This document shows positions 1 to 5,818 of a DNA stretch of 8,446 bases, in pieces. Position 1 is the stretch's first letter. Every line of letters begins with the position of its first letter. The notes below the pieces were generated by a model. That model had not been told where the DNA came from. It searched no databases and saw only the letters and a program-made list of their open reading frames with translations. A program made the translations under genes and the position numbers. This stretch comes from Thermococcaceae archaeon. GTDB lineage: Archaea; Methanobacteriota_B; Thermococci; Thermococcales; Thermococcaceae. The stretch lies in assembly GCA_027064745.1 (NCBI GenBank), contig JAMOPD010000318.1:1-8446 (forward strand), in the 5' to 3' direction.

Positions 1-399
1 CTCGACACAAACGTCTTCATAGCGGCGATTAAACGGGGCTGGACTGACACGACCGAGCTTTTACTCCATTTTTTAACCAGCAAACGCTACGTTCTGGTGG
101 CAAACGACGTCTTGATGGCCGAGTACAGAAAATACGCTGAAAAGCTCAACGCACTGGACTTCTATGAGTTCATCAGAAGGCAGGTTACGATTGTGAACCC
201 AAGCAGGGAGGAAGTGCTTCGCGTTCTCCAGTATTTCTCCGAAACCCAGCTTGCGGATGCCGTCCACGCGGCGACGTGCCTGAAAAGCGGGGCAATCCTC
301 GTTACCAACGACAGGCACTTTGAGAAGGTTTCCCGTGCGGGTATTATTGATGTCTGGAGCATAAGCGACACCATACGACGCATTCTGAGGGATGGTTAA
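1..399 (+). CDS. PIN-domain (VapC-like) ribonuclease, 5' end cut off
   Basis: The frame is open from base 1, and the first residues, LDTNVF, are the opening strand of a PIN domain, so only a few N-terminal codons are missing. Visible residues are 132. The four acidic positions expected of a PIN nuclease are present: D2 in LDTN, E41 in AEY, D86 in LADAVHAA and D104 in VTNDRHF; together they would bind the catalytic metal. PIN proteins of this size are usually VapC-type toxins or RNases that cleave RNA and pair with a small antitoxin encoded just upstream; that position is outside the window, so the pairing is inference. The stop codon TAA overlaps the ATG of the following transporter gene by one base, which suggests translational coupling. 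Family assignment is firm; the toxin role is not proven. Confidence 0.88.
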   Translation, partial: LDTNVFIAAIKRGWTDTTELLLHFLTSKRYVLVANDVLMAEYRKYAEKLNALDFYEFIRRQVTIVNPSREEVLRVLQYFSETQLADAVHAATCLKSGAILVTNDRHFEKVSRAGIIDVWSISDTIRRILRDG

Positions 400-1163
400 T
401 GCTGAAATACCTCTCCTACTTCGCGCTTGGGGTATTCATCGGAATCCTTGCGGCCCTCTTCGGCCTCGGAGGGGGCTTTTTGGTGGTGCCCACCCTCAAC
501 CTGCTTGGCGTTGAGATACACCACGCCGTCGGAACTTCCAGTGCGGCTGTCGTCTTTACCTCCCTCAGCTCGGCGGTAGCATACTCAAGGCAGAGAAGGA
601 TACACTACAAGGCCGGCCTTCTGCTGGCTTCGATGGCCGTAGTTGGTGCCTACATCGGCGCGTGGCTGACTTCCTTTATAAGTGCCGCTCAGCTGAAGGT
701 AATCTTCGGTCTCGCGCTGATTATCGTCGCGGTGAGGATATACCGCAAGAAAACGGCCGAATCGAGTGAGGTCAGGCTCGAAGACGTTGAAATCAGCTAC
801 AGGCTGGTTCCACTTGGAGGCTTCTTTGCCGGAATTGCCAGCGGGCTCCTCGGCGTGGGAGGGGGCATAATCAACGTGCCCTTCCTGACTTACCTCGGCC
901 TGCCAATACACTATGCGGTGGCTACTTCAAGCTTTGCGATAGTCTTCACGGCAACCTCCGGGGCAATCAAACACTACGCCATGGGCAACGTAGAGACCCA
1001 ATGGCTGATTCTCCTTGTTCCAGGCCTCATCGTGGGGGCTCAGCTCGGCGCTGGCATAGCCAAGAGAACAAGGGCTTCCTCTTTGAAAAAGGCCTTCGCC
1101 GTGGTAATGTTCTTTTTAGCTCTGAGGATGATACTTAAAGGGCTTGGATTCGCTGTTCCGTGA
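399..1163 (+). CDS. TauE/SafE-family membrane transporter (anion exporter), copy 1
   Basis: A protein of 254 residues, the usual size for TauE/SafE (DUF81) permeases, with about eight hydrophobic segments. It shows the family's internal duplication: GLGGGFLVVP at residues 22-31 is echoed by GVGGGIINVP at 152-161, and each is followed by a TSS-containing helix (HHAVGTSSAAVVFT, HYAVATSSFAIVFT). Members move sulfite, sulfoacetate or other organic sulfur anions across the membrane; the substrate here cannot be read from the sequence. The ATG overlaps the stop of the PIN gene (TAATG), so it is probably translated from the same message. Its last 29 bases overlap the 3' end of the convergent membrane-protein gene. 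A paralogue lies about 530 bases downstream. Confidence 0.92.
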   Translation: MLKYLSYFALGVFIGILAALFGLGGGFLVVPTLNLLGVEIHHAVGTSSAAVVFTSLSSAVAYSRQRRIHYKAGLLLASMAVVGAYIGAWLTSFISAAQLKVIFGLALIIVAVRIYRKKTAESSEVRLEDVEISYRLVPLGGFFAGIASGLLGVGGGIINVPFLTYLGLPIHYAVATSSFAIVFTATSGAIKHYAMGNVETQWLILLVPGLIVGAQLGAGIAKRTRASSLKKAFAVVMFFLALRMILKGLGFAVP

Positions 1164-1650
1164 GCTTTTCCTTCAGGTAAGCCGCCCCAAGAAGGAGCGT
1201 TGCAACTATCATGACCAGCCATGCAATCACCAGAGGCCTGTCGTAGGGATAATAATACGGAAAGCTATGATGGTTTGTTATCATCAAAAAAAGCACTATC
1301 AAAGAAAAGATAAATCCCAAAAAGCTAAGTTCTATAAAGGACGCTATGCTAAGCCCTCCCCGTATTGATGAAAACGCCACCATATCCGCCCAGTAAGCGA
1401 TGACAGCAGTTGCAATAATAACAGCTAAATAGAGGAGAAAATTATTCCGGCTGACCCTCCCGCGTTTCCATTGAAACACGCCGTAGGGAAGGATAATGAG
1501 CAACCCCCCGAGAGATGTCTCTAACCATTCTGACAAGTCCCGGTAGAAGCCATAGGGTGCGTCCAAGTTTCCAAAAACTATTGCACCTGGCTGAGTAAGG
1601 ATAAAGATCAAAGTGACTAATATCCAGAAACAAAGTGTATCCTTTCCCAT
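1135..1650 (-). CDS. Small polytopic membrane protein of unknown function
   Basis: 171 residues with about five hydrophobic segments (near 6-24, 47-60, 71-90, 104-124 and 139-158), separated by short charged loops such as WKRGRVSRNN, and a charged tail ending TEQRIQAL. A Tyr/Pro-rich loop (HHSFPYYYPYDRP, about 127-139) is notable. I recognise no family. It is the only long frame across 1164-1650, its composition is that of a real membrane protein, and ATG at 1650 is preceded by GGTGAT three bases away, so I consider it a gene and not a shadow. It converges on TauE copy 1 with a 29-base overlap and diverges from TauE copy 2. A functional tie with the transporters is possible but rests only on position. 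Confidence 0.75.
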   Translation of the reverse strand: MGKDTLCFWILVTLIFILTQPGAIVFGNLDAPYGFYRDLSEWLETSLGGLLIILPYGVFQWKRGRVSRNNFLLYLAVIIATAVIAYWADMVAFSSIRGGLSIASFIELSFLGFIFSLIVLFLMITNHHSFPYYYPYDRPLVIAWLVMIVATLLLGAAYLKEKLTEQRIQAL

Positions 1651-1653
1651 GCT

Positions 1654-1690
1654 ATCACCAAAGTGTTTTTAATGCTTTATATTAAAAGAG
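1654..1690. promoter_or_regulatory. Divergent promoter region between membrane-protein gene and TauE copy 2
   Basis: Only 45 bases separate two divergent starts (1650 on minus, 1696 on plus). The AT-rich, nearly palindromic CTTTATATTAAAAG at 1676-1689 reads as a TATA box for the minus-strand gene, about 32 bases from its ATG. GTTTTTAATG at 1665-1674 lies 25-30 bases ahead of ATG 1696 and would give a leaderless plus transcript. GGTGAT (minus strand, 1654-1659) is the ribosome site of the minus gene. The two boxes nearly overlap, so the genes may compete for TBP/TFB or be co-regulated. Confidence 0.45.
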
Positions 1691-1695
1691 TTTCC

Positions 1696-2430
1696 ATGTT
1701 GGATTATCTCATCGAATTCCTGATTGGGATTGGCATAGGCATCATAGCTGGCCTCTTTGGAATCGGCGGCGGCTTTCTCATAGTCCCTACCCTGACAGTA
1801 ATGGGACTGCCGATGCATCTTGCAATAGGAACAAGTCTGACCTGCATCGCCATGAGCTCCTTTGTATCTGCCTTCACGCATTTACGTGAGGGCAGAGTTC
1901 TACTGAAGGTTGCCACACTCAAAGAGCTTTTCTCAGTTCCTGCTGCAATTTCTGGGGCATACCTAACGATATTCATAAACGAAGCTCTTCTTAGGGTAAT
2001 CTTTTCGGTACTGTTAATGTATTTAGCATATGAGCTTATCAAAACCTCTAAGGAGAAATGCAATCCTGAAGTTTCCTCTATACACTACAAAAATGTTCCC
2101 CTTGTCGGCATATTTGCAGGATTTATATCGGGGCTGCTGGGAATAAGTGGAGGAGTACTGAACGTGCCCCTCTTCCACACTATGATTGGTGTTCCCATGA
2201 GATATGCTATTGGAACTTCAAGCGTTGCAATCTTTTTTACAGCCCTTGCCGGAGCTTATGAACATTACCAGCTGGGACAGGTCAGTCTTGAAACCGCACT
2301 CCTCCTTGCTCCCGGACTCATAACAGGGGCATACATCGGGGCAAAACTTGCTCACAAGATACAACCGGGAAAACTGAAGCTGGGCTTTGCAGGAATTTTG
2401 ATTTTGATTGCCATTAAGATGGTAGTGTAG
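1696..2430 (+). CDS. TauE/SafE-family membrane transporter (anion exporter), copy 2
   Basis: 244 residues from ATG 1696, chosen over in-frame GTG 1663 and ATG 1672 because MLDYLIEFLIGIGIGIIAGL then aligns end to end with the N-terminus of copy 1. The duplicated signature is present: GIGGGFLIVP at residues 22-31 and GISGGVLNVP at 149-158, with GTS motifs after each (AIGTSLTC, AIGTSSVAIFFT). The second signature has S where most copies have a third G. About eight membrane helices are expected, with a short charged central linker (ELIKTSKEKCNPEV, about 113-126). It is diverged from copy 1 and its DNA is AT-richer, so this is not a recent tandem duplication. The start lacks a strong ribosome site (AAAAGAG only), consistent with leaderless translation. 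Substrate unknown; a sulfur-containing anion is the family's usual cargo. Confidence 0.9.
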   Translation: MLDYLIEFLIGIGIGIIAGLFGIGGGFLIVPTLTVMGLPMHLAIGTSLTCIAMSSFVSAFTHLREGRVLLKVATLKELFSVPAAISGAYLTIFINEALLRVIFSVLLMYLAYELIKTSKEKCNPEVSSIHYKNVPLVGIFAGFISGLLGISGGVLNVPLFHTMIGVPMRYAIGTSSVAIFFTALAGAYEHYQLGQVSLETALLLAPGLITGAYIGAKLAHKIQPGKLKLGFAGILILIAIKMVV

Positions 2431-2699
2431 TTTATTAGCTGATCTCTTCCCAAGCCTGTGGCCCTTAGGCATAAATGTAAGCATGCTCCTACCTGTAAGT
2501 GTTATGAACTTGTAAATCAAAGCACTCGGCCTATTGGGATGATTCTATAAGGCTTAAATTTATTAGACCAAATGCTGAAAGTATTGTGAAGGAAGGTGCC
2601 CGAGAGAAAAGGACGTAAGAAAACTCCAGTTAACTAGTAGATGTAAAATATAGGCTGCCTGGACTCAAATTCATCTAAAAAACGTAATTGATGCAATTG

Positions 2700-2717
2700 G
2701 AACGATCTGAAACGTTC
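2700..2717. promoter_or_regulatory. Inverted repeat, possible operator
   Basis: GAACG (2700-2704) and CGTTC (2713-2717) form a five-pair stem around an eight-base loop; AACG also recurs as a direct repeat ten bases apart, one helical turn. It lies about 15 bases upstream of the likely TATA box at 2732, where an archaeal activator could bind. Short enough to be chance. Confidence 0.22.
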
Positions 2718-2730
2718 TTTCCGCCGGGTT

Positions 2731-2767
2731 CCTAATATAGGTTGAGTTCATAATCACAATTGGTGAT
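2731..2767 (+). promoter_or_regulatory. TATA-like box and ribosome site of the secreted coiled-coil gene
   Basis: CCTAATATAGG (2731-2741) is the only TATA-like element at suitable distance; initiation about 26 bases on would fall just ahead of GGTGAT (2762-2767). That GGTGAT is four bases before ATG 2772 and decides this start over in-frame TTG 2760, GTG 2763 and ATG 2766, which lie in or before it. Confidence 0.42.
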
Positions 2768-2771
2768 GTGC

Positions 2772-3953
2772 ATGAAGTGGAGTGCCTTGATAATGGCCAT
2801 GCTGCTGGTGGGGAGTCTGATTCCCCTGAGCATGGCAACGGAAAATACTACAAGTTCAAACCCGCTGCAGTTTGACAATTCTACAAGGGAGATGACAATA
2901 GCGGGACAGCTGATCAACCAGCTCCAGAGACTCAGCAAATTTGCTGAAAAAAGAATAGAACCAATAAAGAATAAACTTCCAGAAAACTCAAGTATCCTAG
3001 CAAACTACCAGAAGGCTGAAGATTACAAGGCGAAGGCCGTAAATGAGTATGAATCTGGTGATTACTACAATTCGATACTCGACAGCTTGACAGCGATGCA
3101 TTTCTACAAAGCAGCTCTAATACAGCTCAAAGAGGGCAGGAAAAAGATTGAAAACATAAAAACCGAAACCGCAAGAATAATGGAATACTTCAGGATGGTT
3201 GGAAAGACCATCAGAATCGCCCAGAAGCAGGGCATAGACGTCAGCAATCTAACCTTACTTTATAATGAAACCAGAAATGCATACAAGCTTGTGCTTGACG
3301 ATTTGAAGGCGAAGAAGTTCGAAAAGGCAAGAGAAGACCTTAATGTCGCGAGAGAGAAAAAAGCCAAGCTTGATTCGGAACTAAAGAGAATAAGACAGGA
3401 GCTCGCATACAAGAACGCTGATAAAATCGTCAAGGAGTTCTTAGTCAGGGGAGAAAAAGGTATGGAAATCGCCCAAAAGACTATTAAAATCGGTAATGAA
3501 AGAGGGTATAACACTACAGAGCTCCAGAAAAGATTAGATGCATTCAAGAGTGTCTATGAAGAAGTGAAGAGCCTTGCGGATGAAGGAAAATGGCAGGAAG
3601 CCCTGAGTATCATGAATGAGAATAGAAGAACTGTAGTAGGTTTTCACAAGACCATTGAGTTCATCATGAGAAAAGTAAGAGAAAAAGAAGTTGATGAAAA
3701 ATTGAAGGATCTTAGGGCATTCTTAAGGGAGATCGGTGATAGAATCCAGAAGGATGGCAAGGCTCTAAACAAGCTTAGGGAGAATGGAGTTGATACCAGA
3801 AAGGCAACTCTACAGCTCAGAACTGCAGTTCAAGAGATAAAGCTCGGGGTAGAACTTCTAAAACAACATAGACCTGCCGAAGCTAAGATGCACTTTGCAA
3901 TAGCTCTTGACCTCATCCACAGAGTCGATGAATTCATCCTTGCCCATGCCTGA
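2772..3953 (+). CDS. Secreted helical repeat protein, unknown function
   Basis: 393 residues from ATG 2772. The N-terminus (MK, then a hydrophobic stretch to about residue 20, then ATENTTSS) is a Sec-type signal peptide, so the protein is expected outside the membrane; no second membrane segment or C-terminal anchor is seen. The rest is highly charged and helical. About four related units can be seen: one weak around 55-115, then clearer ones marked by QGIDVSNL (153-160), RGYNTTEL (244-251) and NGVDTRKA (338-345), spaced 91 and 94 residues. Each marker is followed by a helix and then a K/E-rich turn with an alanine pair such as KFEKARE, KWQEALS or RPAEAKM. NxS/T sequons occur (NTT, NSS, NLT). 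I recognise no named family. It lies 35 bases ahead of the membrane regulator gene, probably in one transcript; a role as its outside partner is inference. Confidence 0.82.
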   Translation: MKWSALIMAMLLVGSLIPLSMATENTTSSNPLQFDNSTREMTIAGQLINQLQRLSKFAEKRIEPIKNKLPENSSILANYQKAEDYKAKAVNEYESGDYYNSILDSLTAMHFYKAALIQLKEGRKKIENIKTETARIMEYFRMVGKTIRIAQKQGIDVSNLTLLYNETRNAYKLVLDDLKAKKFEKAREDLNVAREKKAKLDSELKRIRQELAYKNADKIVKEFLVRGEKGMEIAQKTIKIGNERGYNTTELQKRLDAFKSVYEEVKSLADEGKWQEALSIMNENRRTVVGFHKTIEFIMRKVREKEVDEKLKDLRAFLREIGDRIQKDGKALNKLRENGVDTRKATLQLRTAVQEIKLGVELLKQHRPAEAKMHFAIALDLIHRVDEFILAHA

Positions 3954-3972
3954 ACTTTCCTTTTATTTATTT
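3954..3972 (+). terminator. T-rich tract between the coiled-coil and regulator genes
   Basis: TTTCCTTTTATTTATTT follows the coiled-coil stop. Such T tracts terminate archaeal transcription, but the strong ribosome site of the next gene starts immediately after it, so it may only attenuate, or TTTATTTAT may act as a TATA-like element for a short-leader transcript of the regulator gene. Confidence 0.3.
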
Positions 3973-3973
3973 G

Positions 3974-3980
3974 GGAGGTG
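3974..3980 (+). promoter_or_regulatory. Strong ribosome binding site of the membrane regulator gene
   Basis: GGAGGTG, eight bases before ATG 3989, is the best Shine-Dalgarno match in the window and fixes the start of the regulator gene. Confidence 0.7.
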
Positions 3981-3988
3981 GGTATTAA

Positions 3989-4828
3989 ATGAAAAAAGGC
4001 CTGATATTCATAATGTTCATGTTGGTTTTCTTCAATATGGTTAGTGCCCAGTTTACAATGTCTTCTGTAACCCTTACGGTCTATGATGATGGTTATGTTA
4101 AGGTTGGATATAAGCTTATTCCTTCTGAATATGCCGCTCAACTCGAGCTACCCTTACTTGGGAAACATTATGAAAATTTTTTTGTTGAAGATGAAAATGG
4201 AAATCCACTAAACTTTCAAGTTGAAAATGGAAGTATCCTGATATATCCAGGAAACGCCCAGATAATAAGGGTTTTCTACTACACCCCTGACTTAACATCT
4301 AAGGAAGGACTCGTATGGACGCTTAATATATCCCTAAACTACAGCTTTACCGTTGTTCTTCCAAACAACAGTGTGGTGGTTGACTTGAGCGACATCCCAC
4401 TTTCAATAGCCCAGAATAGGATAACCATGCCTCCAGGGAACCAAGGCATATCTTACGTTCTCTCGTATACTCAGACCCCCAGCAAAGGGGATCATGAGGA
4501 GAGATATCTGCTCTTCGGACTTCTGGGGATATTGGCAGTTACTGGAGTTTTTCTTGGATACAGACTGAAGAAGGGAGAGAAGAAAAGACTAAAATTGAGC
4601 AGGCCTGAATTCATGGAAAGGCTTGACGGACTTGATCTGAACGATGAGGAGAGAAGAGCACTGCTTTATATCTTCGACAAAGGGGGAAAAGCTAGTCAGG
4701 CAGAGGTGAGAGAAGCCCTGGGTATCCCAAAAACAACAGCATGGCGGATGTTCAAGCGCCTTGAGAAGAAAGGCCTTGTAAAAATCCTAAAAGGAAGAAA
4801 AGAGAACTGGGTCGAGCTCAACCTTTAA
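3989..4828 (+). CDS. Membrane-anchored winged-helix transcription regulator
   Basis: 279 residues with a clear outside-membrane-inside layout. Residues 1-20 are a signal peptide ending VSA-Q. Residues 21-170 form a beta-rich outside domain (TLTVYDDGYVKVGYKL and later strands) with several NxS/T sites. A single helix follows at about 173-190 (LLFGLLGILAVTGVFLGYRL), then a basic stop-transfer segment KKGEKKRLK. The C-terminus, 215-279, is a winged helix-turn-helix: helix LNDEERRALLYIFDKGG, a helix around ASQAEVREALG, recognition helix PKTTAWRMFKRLEKKG and a wing LVKILKGRKENWVELNL. This resembles archaeal membrane-bound HTH proteins in which an outside sensor is joined directly to a DNA-binding domain. 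Likely role: one-component sensor/regulator. Targets are unknown; the adjacent secreted gene is the first candidate. Its stop overlaps the convergent paralogue gene. Confidence 0.82.
   Translation: MKKGLIFIMFMLVFFNMVSAQFTMSSVTLTVYDDGYVKVGYKLIPSEYAAQLELPLLGKHYENFFVEDENGNPLNFQVENGSILIYPGNAQIIRVFYYTPDLTSKEGLVWTLNISLNYSFTVVLPNNSVVVDLSDIPLSIAQNRITMPPGNQGISYVLSYTQTPSKGDHEERYLLFGLLGILAVTGVFLGYRLKKGEKKRLKLSRPEFMERLDGLDLNDEERRALLYIFDKGGKASQAEVREALGIPKTTAWRMFKRLEKKGLVKILKGRKENWVELNL
4780..4806 (-). terminator. T-rich terminator of the minus-strand module, inside the regulator gene
   Basis: On the minus strand, just beyond the stop at 4825, the sequence is pyrimidine- and T-rich, ending in TCCTTTTAGGATTTTT. 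Oligo-T stretches are the usual archaeal termination signal. It lies inside the 3' end of the opposing gene. Confidence 0.4.
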
Positions 4829-5115
4829 AGCTTGAGAAACCGCTCGGCTCTCTTGAAATCTATTCTTTTAAGGAGCCTCTGGAAGCCGAGGTAGAGGCCG
4901 AGAAGCTCAAGGTTTTTCTCATTAATCAGCTCATCTATTCTGGCGTCGAGCTCTTTGAGGGCCTTCTCGGAGTAGCCCGCAAACTTCAGCCCGCTGAGAA
5001 TCCCAAGGAGCCTCTGGGCTTCTAACCCGAGGGAGTCTGATACTCCTTCTTTTCCCACGGCCGGGGATGCCGTCTCCTCCAGCTTCTTCCCGCTAATCTC
5101 CGCCAGGAACTGCCT
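4828..5115 (-). repeat. Shared C-terminal domain, copy in paralogue 1
   Basis: About 96 codons, from RQFLAEISGKK to the end, related to the matching part of paralogue 2 at both protein and DNA level (for example CTTCTTCCCGCT and GGTAGAGGCCGAG occur in both on the plus strand). DNA-level identity in blocks suggests fairly recent duplication or gene conversion. Confidence 0.7.
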
Positions 5116-5550
5116 GAACTCTTCCAGTTCTGGCTCTATGTCGATGCCGGCATTGCGGAGAACAACGAAGGGATCGTCGGTGTGTTTGTGTATTGCCCTT
5201 CCGAGTACTTCGAGGTTTTCTTCATTTACTTCCGGGAGTAGTTTATCTATGATTTTGAACGTCTTCTCGAATGCCCTTTCCATCACCTTCGCAGTTTTTT
5301 CAGGATCAGCGGTGATTTTTCTCTTTGCAGCCTGATATGCAAGTGCTTCCGCGAGCTGCTTGTAGTTCTGTTTTATGTATGCATAATCTCTCCTGTTCGT
5401 GTATAGTGCATTTAGCAGGCCTTCTACTGTGTCAGCAGATCGCTTGCTGTGAACACCCGTATGGTACGCCATTGCCACCGCAAGGAACGCGTGGAGCAGA
5501 GGATAATGCACAGTTATTAATTCTTCCCCTGGTGATGCTTCATCGACATA

Positions 5551-5557
5551 TTTTTTT
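5551..5557 (-). other. Seven-A run at the frameshift of paralogue 1
   Basis: The coding strand reads TAC AAAAAAA TAT. Six A would keep the frame intact; seven shifts it and leads to TGA at 5540-5542. The overlap of the two open frames extends beyond this run, so the exact point is inferred from the run and from the smooth join YKK-YVDEA. Confidence 0.65.
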
Positions 5558-5818
5558 GTACTCGGATCGCTGCGTTGCATTCGGTTGGCCCAACAGCGGG
5601 TTGTGATCCAGAATCTTCGTAATCTTGGCAACGTCCTGTTCCGGCGTTGCGCGACTGAGCAGGTAATACAATCCCTTCCCGTGGTGCATTACTACTATGC
5701 TCACCTTGTCTCTCAGGCTCTTTGGGACCGTGGTTTCCTTCTCTTTGCTTGATTTCTCCTTTTTCCCTCCGAAGATGAACATCTCTGCCAACGGCAAAAA
5801 CGACAAGGACACCACCTC

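Larger units (their letters stand above)
2431..2771. other. Non-coding stretch upstream of the coiled-coil/regulator pair
   Basis: About 340 bases with no convincing gene. It holds a TATA-like CTTAAATTTAT at 2553-2563, a GGAAGG followed by a 13-codon frame starting GTG at 2596 (VPERKGRKKTPVN, stop at 2635-2637), a small hairpin at 2700-2717 and the probable promoter of the downstream gene near 2732. The short frame has the charge pattern of the start of a basic protein and could be a remnant, a leader peptide or chance. I could not assemble C/D-box or tRNA features here. Confidence 0.5.
4825..5815 (-). pseudogene. Frameshifted paralogue 1 of ATPase-flanking protein, unknown function
   Basis: Two overlapping frames read as one gene. 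The upstream frame (5815-5540) ends ...QRSEYKKICR-stop; the downstream frame (open before 5631, to 4825) carries ...STKKYVDEASPGEELI... . Dropping one base in the run of seven A (5551-5557) joins them as SEYKK-YVDEASPG, giving about 329 residues. The start is GTG 5815, or TTG 5806 which is better spaced after GAGGTG; the ATPase stop is three bases upstream, so translation is probably coupled. The protein is mostly helical and charged. Residues about 234-329 match the C-terminus of the other paralogue (RQFLAEISGKK identical; LEAQRLLGILSGLKFAGYS nearly so; LGLYL; AERFLK). No known family was recognised, and no signal peptide or membrane helix is evident. If the break is real, a product of about 91 residues is made, with perhaps a separate C-terminal piece. 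Confidence 0.75.

Noticed and set aside
585..911. Minus-strand frame of 108 residues inside TauE copy 1
   Set aside because: Antisense to a strongly supported transporter gene with both signature motifs; the translation is low in hydrophobic order and has no recognisable motif.
1663..1695. Upstream in-frame GTG/ATG starts for TauE copy 2
   Set aside because: The extra residues lie in the probable promoter, have no counterpart in copy 1, and are not preceded by a ribosome site.
2675..2715. Possible C/D-box RNA (TTGATGC followed by CTGA)
   Set aside because: Only one imperfect C-like and one D-like element are present; the internal pair and a terminal stem are missing.
2694..2763. Direct repeat CAATTGG at 2694-2700 and 2757-2763
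   Set aside because: Seven bases, AT-rich, expected by chance; the second copy overlaps the ribosome site.
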